A stretch of DNA of 8,264 nt, from the NCBI GenBank assembly GCA_047639575.1, contig JBLIOB010000184.1, positions 1-8,264 on the forward strand. The letters are read 5' to 3'. The notes below the pieces were generated by a model. That model saw nothing but the letters and a program-made list of their open reading frames with translations, was not told the DNA's origin and made no database searches. Shown in pieces: positions 1 to 5,135 of this stretch. Positions within the stretch are counted from its first letter, which is position 1. Every line of letters starts with the position of its first letter. The DNA comes from JBLIOB01 sp047639575. GTDB lineage: Bacteria; Bacteroidota; Bacteroidia; Flavobacteriales_D; Parvicellaceae. The translations under genes were made by a program, and so were the position numbers.

Positions 1-832
1 TTTCAACTTCCGCTTCATAACCAGTTGGATAAAAGTCTAAGGAATGAATATCAACGGTAATCAAATCGCTATTGAGCTCTTTTGGGTTTTGCCAATCTAT
101 GGCTCCGTCTTCCTGGCGCACACCATCATACAACATCATTCCTTCTTTGATCTCATCAGTTGGAACATCAATTGCTATTTGTTTTGCTGGATCAATTATT
201 AAATTCTCTCCATCCTTTCTAGCATTGAAGTAGACCATGCCACCAGTCTCAAGCAAGTTGTCTCCAGACATAGTTGATAAGCCACCCTTAATGATATCTT
301 CAGCTTTCAAGGCTTCTTTCAGTTCAATTTCTACAGAACCAGTTACTGGATTTCCATTCGCATTTAACAATGCTCCTTTTGGAATCGCGATTTTCGTTCC
401 GTCCTTCCCTGTTAATAAATTATCTTGATCTGCATTTACCGTAAAGAACTGCGGCTCAATTTCCACATCTGCTTCAGACCAGAGAGACTCGCCCATTTCA
501 TTTACCTCGTACTTAATGTTTACTGAGCTTGAAGAATCCTCTCCTCCCATCGCATTAGAAGTATATAAGTAGCCCGCAACAGCCAGCGCAGCGACAACCG
601 GAATACCTACTTTCAATAACTTCTTCAGCTTAAATTTCGATTTAGACTTTTTAGCCGTTTGTTTCAGACCTAAGTTTTTATTTGCCTCCACGATCAATCG
701 CTGCTTTTCTACTTTTTTAGCGAATTCTGGGTCATTTTTAATCTTTTCGAACACTTTTTGCTCGTTTTCATTCGACAACTCACCTAAAATGAATTTTTCT
801 ATGATTTGTATTTCGTTTAATTCTGGTCTCAT
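1..832 (-). CDS. Putative membrane anti-sigma factor, C-terminus cut by window edge
   Basis: An uninterrupted reading frame starts at ATG 832 and runs off the left edge, giving 277 codons. Residues 1-55 are charged and probably helical and would face the cytoplasm. A Lys/Ser-rich stretch (about 57-71) precedes one hydrophobic segment (about 74-91), followed by an exported domain. That domain carries patterns such as IPKGALLN (149-156), VEIELKEAL (167-175), LETGGMVYF (194-202) and DWQNP (246-250), which I recall from exported hypothetical proteins of Bacteroidota. The positive-inside charge supports N-in topology. It lies 17 bases downstream of an ECF sigma gene, on the same strand, the usual place for an anti-sigma factor; that role is inferred from architecture and position. 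There is no cysteine in the visible part, so it is not a zinc-binding anti-sigma of the HxxxCxxC class. The ligand or signal sensed outside cannot be read from the sequence. Confidence 0.6.
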   Translation of the reverse strand, partial: MRPELNEIQIIEKFILGELSNENEQKVFEKIKNDPEFAKKVEKQRLIVEANKNLGLKQTAKKSKSKFKLKKLLKVGIPVVAALAVAGYLYTSNAMGGEDSSSSVNIKYEVNEMGESLWSEADVEIEPQFFTVNADQDNLLTGKDGTKIAIPKGALLNANGNPVTGSVEIELKEALKAEDIIKGGLSTMSGDNLLETGGMVYFNARKDGENLIIDPAKQIAIDVPTDEIKEGMMLYDGVRQEDGAIDWQNPKELNSDLITVDIHSLDFYPTGYEAEVE

Positions 833-849
833 GGTATAAGTGATAAGAT

Positions 850-1380
850 TTATAGCTCAATTTGTTTTCTAGCACGCTCAATGCACTTGTACTTCTGGGT
901 TTTTGCCACATTCAAAGATTTGTATCCGAACTTGCTAGCAAGTTCCTTCATACTTAATCCTTTATAGTAGAAAGCTTGAAGTAATTTGAAACAAGGATCT
1001 CCTAGATTTTGAAGCACCGCCTCAACTCTTTTGATCTTCGCTTCTTTTTCAATGACTTCATCCATTCCATCAATTTGGGTAGGATTAGCTTCACCTTCAA
1101 CCATAATCCATTTGGATTCTTTCTCGGCTTTGTTTTTCCAGATATAATAACTCACTGAATAGAGGTAAGTATCCAATTTCGCAGTCAACTTGAAATCTCC
1201 ATCCCAAACTTTCTTACAAAACACAATCAAAGCTTCTTGAAATACGTCCATCGCATCTTCTTTAGATCCGCCACGAGATTTAATCATGGCAACAACCTGA
1301 GATTGATATCGATAAAGTTTAACAAGAGCCTTGCCCTCTTTTCGAGCTTCAACTAATTCTATGATTTGCTGGTCAGTCAT
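850..1380 (-). CDS. ECF-type RNA polymerase sigma factor (sigma-70 family)
   Basis: A small two-domain sigma factor that would direct RNA polymerase to a specific promoter set. Numbering is from GTG 1395. Sigma region 2 covers about residues 26-92, with the core-binding and -10-recognition helices DAMDVFQEALIVF (47-59) and TYLYSVSYYIWKNK (76-89). A charged acidic linker (about 93-122) follows. Region 4 covers about 125-180, with a helix-turn-helix around LSMKELASKFGYKS (147-160) and a recognition helix rich in Lys/Arg. The family assignment is solid; the regulon is unknown. The longest frame starts at GTG 1395 (181 aa), but ATG 1380 (176 aa, MTDQQIIELVEA) is a better start codon and still keeps all of region 2, so I chose it. 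The putative anti-sigma gene follows 17 bases downstream, so the two are probably co-transcribed. Confidence 0.9.
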   Translation of the reverse strand: MTDQQIIELVEARKEGKALVKLYRYQSQVVAMIKSRGGSKEDAMDVFQEALIVFCKKVWDGDFKLTAKLDTYLYSVSYYIWKNKAEKESKWIMVEGEANPTQIDGMDEVIEKEAKIKRVEAVLQNLGDPCFKLLQAFYYKGLSMKELASKFGYKSLNVAKTQKYKCIERARKQIEL

Positions 1381-1412
1381 TAAGCGTTTTATCACTTAAT
1401 AGGGAAAATACA

Positions 1413-1420
1413 AAAAGGTA
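1413..1420 (-). promoter_or_regulatory. Possible -7 box for the sigma/anti-sigma operon
   Basis: On the minus strand this reads TACCTTTT, seven of eight matches to the Bacteroidota housekeeping -7 box TAnnTTTG, and it lies 33 bases upstream of ATG 1380. I see no good TTG-type -33 element at the right distance, and an ECF operon may use its own sigma factor instead. Treat as a weak candidate. Confidence 0.2.
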
Positions 1421-1503
1421 AACCGTTGGGAAGAGAAAAAGATTAAAGTTTAAAGGGGAAAGGCAGAATTAAAGCACAAAAACGCTACTGAAACATACTC
1501 AAC

Positions 1504-1650
1504 AAAATCCATTTGTTAGCCCTCGATCCAAATCATAAAATCGATTTGGATTCGTCCCTAAAGGGACAAATGAATTTGGCTAATAAAAAAATCAATTCCC
1601 TTTAGGAAACGATTGAGAATACGTCTATACGTTTTCGAAATCAAGGGCGT
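1504..1650. repeat. Composite of nested inverted repeats in the 278-base gap
   Basis: This fills most of the longest gene-free stretch (1396-1673). Arms that can pair: 1526-1534 with 1543-1551 (perfect 9 bp, ATCCAAATC); 1550-1558 with 1563-1571 (8 of 9, loop TAAA); 1557-1566 with 1597-1606 (perfect 10 bp); 1516-1521 with 1578-1583 (TTAGCC/GGCTAA); 1510-1516 with 1566-1572 (perfect 7 bp); 1617-1624 with 1629-1636 (7 of 8, loop CTAT). The outer arms GCCCTCGAT (1519-1527) and ATCAAGGGC (1640-1648) match 8 of 9 and bracket the whole. Several pairings exclude one another. It could be a 3' untranslated structure of the upstream operon, a small RNA, or the remnant of a short palindromic repeat; the sequence alone cannot decide. 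I see no coding frame in it. Confidence 0.55.
1585..1615 (-). terminator. Possible intrinsic terminator of the four-gene operon
   Basis: Read on the minus strand, a bulged hairpin pairs CAA and TTCC (plus 1593-1599) with GGAA (1605-1608) and TTG (1613-1615), leaving a five-base loop and a four-base bulge. Seven T residues follow (A-tract at 1585-1591 on the plus strand). It lies 59 bases past the last stop codon of the operon (TAA at 1676-1674). The stem is imperfect and lies within the larger inverted-repeat region, so confidence is moderate. Confidence 0.42.
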
Positions 1651-1673
1651 TTTTTAGAATTAAAAAAGAATAC

Positions 1674-2243
1674 TTAAAGCACCAACCGCTCACCCAAATC
1701 ATACTCAATAATATCATCAAGAATCTGTCTTAATCTTGAATAGTGTATTGGACTGGCTAGTTTTTGTAAAGCTCGTATACCAAGCTTACGTGTGTCGTAA
1801 TGATGCTCATCAAGAGATTCTGTTCTTACCACGTAAAAATCCCACTGATCAAGGTTCAACACGTCAATTTTTGGAAGTTTTTTCTCGTTTAGAACGGCAA
1901 AAATGTAAATCTCAGGATATCGATTTCTATAAGTTAAACTATCAGCTGTTTGAGCATCTACTCCTTTTTTAGGTGCGATATCAAACGATAATCTTTTCAC
2001 CCGTTTCTGCTTCCAATGCTCTACATATGCAGAAGACTTTAATGAGATTTTCTTCTTTCGATATCTCAAATCTGAATTCTCCCAATGAATCCTGGGCATC
2101 TTCGTTAATTCCAACGAATTAGCCACAAGGAATAAAGCAAAATCATTTCGATTAGAAGGAATAATCATGTCTGAACAAGCCCACTTCCAAAAATCAGAAA
2201 CGGTGCTATCTGAACCTTTTATTTTCTCAAAACCTATATACAT
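1674..2243 (-). CDS. Hypothetical protein resembling a PD-(D/E)XK nuclease-like family, active site degenerate
   Basis: Last gene of the four-gene operon, 189 aa, with no signal peptide or membrane segment, so it is cytoplasmic. From memory, the layout matches a widespread uncharacterised family of about 180 aa: an N-terminal FWKWACSD (18-25), a helix (31-44), then a strand-turn-strand around D58 and ISLKSSAY (66-73), then NLDQWDFYVV (130-139) and a C-terminal helical part. In homologs as I recall them, the second strand carries an (E)xK such as IEVKS, the signature of restriction-endonuclease-like folds. Here that position is S67-L68-K69, so the acidic metal ligand is missing while the lysine remains. 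An upstream helix glutamate that I also recall is replaced too. The protein may therefore bind nucleic acid without cutting, or the recalled family may be wrong. The start ATG overlaps the previous stop as TAATG, indicating translational coupling. Confidence 0.7.
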   Translation of the reverse strand: MYIGFEKIKGSDSTVSDFWKWACSDMIIPSNRNDFALFLVANSLELTKMPRIHWENSDLRYRKKKISLKSSAYVEHWKQKRVKRLSFDIAPKKGVDAQTADSLTYRNRYPEIYIFAVLNEKKLPKIDVLNLDQWDFYVVRTESLDEHHYDTRKLGIRALQKLASPIHYSRLRQILDDIIEYDLGERLVL

Positions 2244-2863
2244 TATCGCTCTCTGGCCTTCTCGGCAATTGCATTTACCAACTTGTTGAGCCTTTTCATA
2301 TTTCCAGCATGATTCTTTAAGGAAGCCCCAAACTGTCTGAAATTTACGTCAGCACTATCGAGCAAACTTCTATTTATACGGTAATAGGATAAAATAGAAT
2401 CATATTTGGTTTGAAACGAAACATCTGCATTTATCACCATTTTACACAAATTAGTATCTTCTAATAATGCCACCATTTTCTCGGCTGGAATATGGGTCAG
2501 CTCGTCTTGCGATATATCTACATTTGATAATTTACTTTCTAAGAAAGCTAATTTGCCAAAAGCTTTCCCGTAAATACTATCCATTTGAGAGCCCTGAGTC
2601 GTATAATAATCAAGACTTGAATTAAGCTGCTCACGAGAAATATTATGCTTATGAAACAATTGACCATAGTATTCATGAACACTATCCTTAATTACTTTTT
2701 GCAGCAATTGAACTTCGGAAACTTGGGCCTCCACTAAATTAAGATCAACAACTACATCAATCATTTTGTCGTAAGGGATCAAATCACCTGGTTTTTCTGT
2801 TTCTATTGGACCGGAACCGCAAGCCGAAAGAAGTAAAACAGACCATATGTAAACCCAACGCAT
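2243..2863 (-). CDS. DUF4296 domain-containing lipoprotein
   Basis: A 206-aa envelope lipoprotein of unknown function. It opens with a short type II signal peptide (hydrophobic stretch 4-14) ending in the lipobox LSAC, with the lipidated cysteine at residue 15. The DUF4296 region follows at about 28-110, with IPYDKMIDVVVDL (29-41) and LFHKHNISREQL (69-80) as the recognisable blocks. The remainder (111-206) is helical and charged and I do not recognise it. I see no run of Asp/Glu right after the cysteine of the kind used as a lipoprotein surface-export signal in this phylum, so a periplasm-facing location is the simpler guess. In Bacteroidota this family commonly sits directly downstream of the dihydroorotase gene, as here. 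The start ATG shares its A with the dihydroorotase stop (TAATG), and the next gene begins the same way. Confidence 0.85.
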   Translation of the reverse strand: MRWVYIWSVLLLSACGSGPIETEKPGDLIPYDKMIDVVVDLNLVEAQVSEVQLLQKVIKDSVHEYYGQLFHKHNISREQLNSSLDYYTTQGSQMDSIYGKAFGKLAFLESKLSNVDISQDELTHIPAEKMVALLEDTNLCKMVINADVSFQTKYDSILSYYRINRSLLDSADVNFRQFGASLKNHAGNMKRLNKLVNAIAEKARER

Positions 2864-4197
2864 TACCTGTTAAATGTTAAGCGCTTGCCTTTATTTTTAA
2901 TTGGAAACTGTCCTGCGTCATATCCTAACTCACCATTCACTAAAACCTTTTGAATTGAACTTTTAAAAGTCACCCCCTCAAAAGGACTCCAACCACATTT
3001 ATAAAGAATATTGTCTTTTGAAACAGTCCATGGAGAATTCAAATCCACTAAAACTAAATCGGCAAAATAGCCTTCCTTAATATATCCTCTATCCACTACA
3101 TCAAAGCAATCAGCTACAGCGTGACTTGATTTTTCGACTAGCTTCTCCAGGGAAATTTTACCATTATGATAATGTTCTAACATTGCAACAATCGCGTGTT
3201 GAACAAGTGGACCACCAGATGGTGCCTGAAAGTAACTTCCTTCTTTTTCTTCATCCGTATGCGGAGCGTGATCAGTTGCGATAACATCAATCACATCATT
3301 ATTTACAGCTTCCAATATCGCGTCTCGATCTGAAGCTTTTTTCACTGCTGGATTCCATTTAATCCTAGAACCTTTTAATTCGTAATCTTCGTCTGAAAAC
3401 CACATATGATGAATACATGCTTCAGCGGTAATTCGTTTATTTTTTAATGGCCCCGCCTCAAAAAGGCTTAGTTCTTTTTCTGTAGAGATATGAAGGATAT
3501 GCAATCTCGCGTCATGCTTTTTTGCCAGACCAACGGCCAATGAAGATGACTTATAGCAAGCTTCTTCACTTCTAATTTCTGGGTGACAAGCAATTGGAAC
3601 ATCCTCGCCATATTTGGCTCTGTATATTTCCATATTAGCGCGCACCGTTGGTTCATCTTCACAGTGAGTAGCGATTAACATTCTACATTCTGCAAAAAGC
3701 CGTTCTAACACTTCCTCCTTGTCCACCAGCATGTTACCAGTTGAAGAACCCATAAACACTTTAATCCCACAAACATTCTTAGGGTCTGTTTTTAGCACCT
3801 CTTCTAAATTGTCATTAGATGCTCCCATGAAAAACGAATAATTAACATGAGATGAGCCAGCTGCAATTTGATATTTATCTTCTAATAGCTCTTGGGTTAG
3901 CGCATTTGGAACAGTATTAGGCATCTCCATAAAAGAAGTAATACCTCCAGCTAAAGCTGCTTTACTTTCTGATCCAATATCTGCTTTGTGGGTTAGTCCA
4001 GGCTCTCTAAAATGAACCTGATCGTCTATCATCCCCGGGATACATAACAATCCTTCCGCGTCAATAACGACATCTGGTTCACAATCGATGTTGGTTCTAG
4101 ATACTTTTGAAATTCGTTCGTTCTCGATTAAAATATTCCCTCTGAATATCTCGTTCTCGTTAACGATTTTAGCATTTTTAATTAATGTCTTTTTCAC
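2863..4197 (-). CDS. pyrC: Dihydroorotase (PyrC-like amidohydrolase)
   Basis: Predicted zinc amidohydrolase that reversibly cyclises N-carbamoyl-aspartate to dihydroorotate in pyrimidine synthesis. Numbering is from the GTG start used here (444 aa). The metal-site motif DDQVHFREPG lies at 58-67. Other likely ligands are K146 in GIKVFMGSS (144-152), a candidate carbamylated lysine, H178 in THCED, H236 in LHIS and D309 in ATDHAPHT (307-314). MEMPNTVPN (90-98) is typical of the family. The first histidine of the usual HxH pair is glutamine (Q60). The open frame extends to ATG 4224 (453 aa). I prefer GTG 4197 because it overlaps the glycosyltransferase stop as GTGA and begins MKKTLIKNAKIVNE, the usual N-terminus. 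The amidohydrolase family also holds allantoinases and hydantoinases; the DUF4296 and glycosyltransferase neighbours are the usual company of the Bacteroidota dihydroorotase, so that name is favoured. Confidence 0.88.
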   Translation of the reverse strand: MKKTLIKNAKIVNENEIFRGNILIENERISKVSRTNIDCEPDVVIDAEGLLCIPGMIDDQVHFREPGLTHKADIGSESKAALAGGITSFMEMPNTVPNALTQELLEDKYQIAAGSSHVNYSFFMGASNDNLEEVLKTDPKNVCGIKVFMGSSTGNMLVDKEEVLERLFAECRMLIATHCEDEPTVRANMEIYRAKYGEDVPIACHPEIRSEEACYKSSSLAVGLAKKHDARLHILHISTEKELSLFEAGPLKNKRITAEACIHHMWFSDEDYELKGSRIKWNPAVKKASDRDAILEAVNNDVIDVIATDHAPHTDEEKEGSYFQAPSGGPLVQHAIVAMLEHYHNGKISLEKLVEKSSHAVADCFDVVDRGYIKEGYFADLVLVDLNSPWTVSKDNILYKCGWSPFEGVTFKSSIQKVLVNGELGYDAGQFPIKNKGKRLTFNR

Positions 4198-4907
4198 TGA
4201 ATTTTTTTTCTGCGCATCTTCCACACGCCAACGAATGCCTCTTTGAATATACTCATGCTCATTTTGGACTGCCCAAGTTCTCTGTCTTTAAATGTAATTG
4301 GCACTTCAACAATTTTAAATCCTAATTTATAAGCAGTGTACTTCATCTCAATTTGAAAAGCATACCCAACAAACTGAATATTATCAAGATCAATTTTTTC
4401 TAAAACTTTTCGAGTATAGCATTTGAAACCAGCAGTAGTGTCTTTAATGTTCATCCACAGAATTGTTCGCACATAAAAAGAAGCGAAGTAAGACATCATC
4501 CAACGTCCAACAGGCCAATCTGCCACCTTACCGCCTTTACAATATCGAGAACCGATGCTCATATCTCCTTCCCCTTCACAAGCCTCAAGTAATCTAACTA
4601 GATCCTCTGGGTTATGTGAAAAATCAGCATCCATTTCAAAAATATACTCATAGTCATTTTTCAATGCCCATCTAAAACCATGGATGTAAGCAGTACCTAA
4701 TCCCTGTTTGCCAGATCTCTCTTCAACATGGAGCTTACCTGCGAATTCGCTTTGAAGATCTTTTATAATTTGTCCGGTACCATCTGGTGAGCCATCATCC
4801 ACTATTAATAAATGGAAAGGTCTTGGCAAGTCAAACACTGTACGAATCATTCGTTCAATATTTTCCTTCTCATTATAAGTTGGAATAATGACTACCGAAG
4901 TGCTCAA
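4194..4907 (-). CDS. Polyprenol monophosphomannose synthase-like glycosyltransferase (family GT2)
   Basis: A 237-aa soluble GT2 enzyme of the dolichol-phosphate-mannose synthase type, expected to transfer mannose from GDP-mannose to a polyprenyl phosphate at the inner membrane, feeding glycan assembly. Motifs in order: VVIIPTYNEKENI (5-17), nucleotide-binding VDDGSPDGTG (36-45), metal-binding DAD (93-95), IGSRY (118-122), TTAGFKCY (157-164), QIEM (185-188) and the C-terminal FKDRELGQSKMS (206-217). There is no C-terminal membrane domain, so it is the single-domain form. The actual donor sugar cannot be proved from sequence. Translation must begin at TTG 4907: an in-frame TAA lies 15 bases upstream, and the next methionine (residue 20) would remove the PTYNE motif. 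It is the first gene of the operon, and its stop overlaps the dihydroorotase start. Confidence 0.88.
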   Translation of the reverse strand: MSTSVVIIPTYNEKENIERMIRTVFDLPRPFHLLIVDDGSPDGTGQIIKDLQSEFAGKLHVEERSGKQGLGTAYIHGFRWALKNDYEYIFEMDADFSHNPEDLVRLLEACEGEGDMSIGSRYCKGGKVADWPVGRWMMSYFASFYVRTILWMNIKDTTAGFKCYTRKVLEKIDLDNIQFVGYAFQIEMKYTAYKLGFKIVEVPITFKDRELGQSKMSMSIFKEAFVGVWKMRRKKIQ

Positions 4908-4929
4908 CTTGATATATTTTTAATTTGTG

Positions 4930-4949
4930 CCCGTCCTTTAAGAAACGGG
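4930..4949 (-). other. Small hairpin in the leader of the glycosyltransferase operon
   Basis: Arms CCCGT (4930-4934) and ACGGG (4945-4949) form a perfect 5-bp stem around a ten-base AT-rich loop. It falls 23 to 42 bases upstream of TTG 4907, at or near the expected 5' end of the operon transcript. It may stabilise the mRNA, or it may be chance. Confidence 0.35.
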
Positions 4950-4952
4950 TTG

Positions 4953-4960
4953 CTAAAATA
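4953..4960 (-). promoter_or_regulatory. Possible -7 box for the four-gene operon
   Basis: On the minus strand this reads TATTTTAG, seven of eight matches to TAnnTTTG, and lies 46 bases upstream of TTG 4907. No clear TTG is found 17-23 bases further upstream, so the call rests on the -7 box and its position alone. Confidence 0.3.
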
Positions 4961-5063
4961 ACGGATTTTATGAGAAAAAATATCCTTAAAGGAGTATATA
5001 GAACGTAAAATTTGGTGCAATTTTAATTTTCTTCGGTTGGATTTCAACAAACGTCTTATTTTG

Positions 5064-5097
5064 TTTGATGTTGCAGCCTTAACATTCTTTAACTTTA
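5064..5097 (+). promoter_or_regulatory. Promoter of the secreted propeller gene
   Basis: A TTTG at 5064-5067 is followed after 22 bases by TAACTTTA at 5090-5097, seven of eight matches to the Bacteroidota -7 box TAnnTTTG. The spacing is within the 17-23 range known for this phylum. Transcription would begin near 5103 and the TTG start at 5136 would have a leader of about 33 bases. The box lies inside the longest open frame, which argues against the upstream start at 5037. Confidence 0.5.
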
Positions 5098-5104
5098 GCA
5101 GACA

Positions 5105-5120
5105 ATTAAGCGCACTTAAT
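5105..5120 (+). other. Leader hairpin upstream of the propeller gene
   Basis: ATTAAG (5105-5110) and CTTAAT (5115-5120) form a perfect 6-bp stem with a CGCA loop, just after the predicted transcription start and 15 bases before TTG 5136. It may affect mRNA stability or start-site exposure; it could also be an operator half-site pair. Confidence 0.3.
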
Positions 5121-5135
5121 ACACGTTTTAACACA

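Noticed and set aside
1504..1650. CRISPR array
   Set aside because: The repeats are inverted and of differing sequence, with no evenly spaced direct repeats and no cas gene in the window.
2243..2863. Internal duplication within the DUF4296 lipoprotein
   Set aside because: The second half has a loosely similar DSILSYY versus DSSLDYY pattern, but no alignable repeat extends beyond a few residues.
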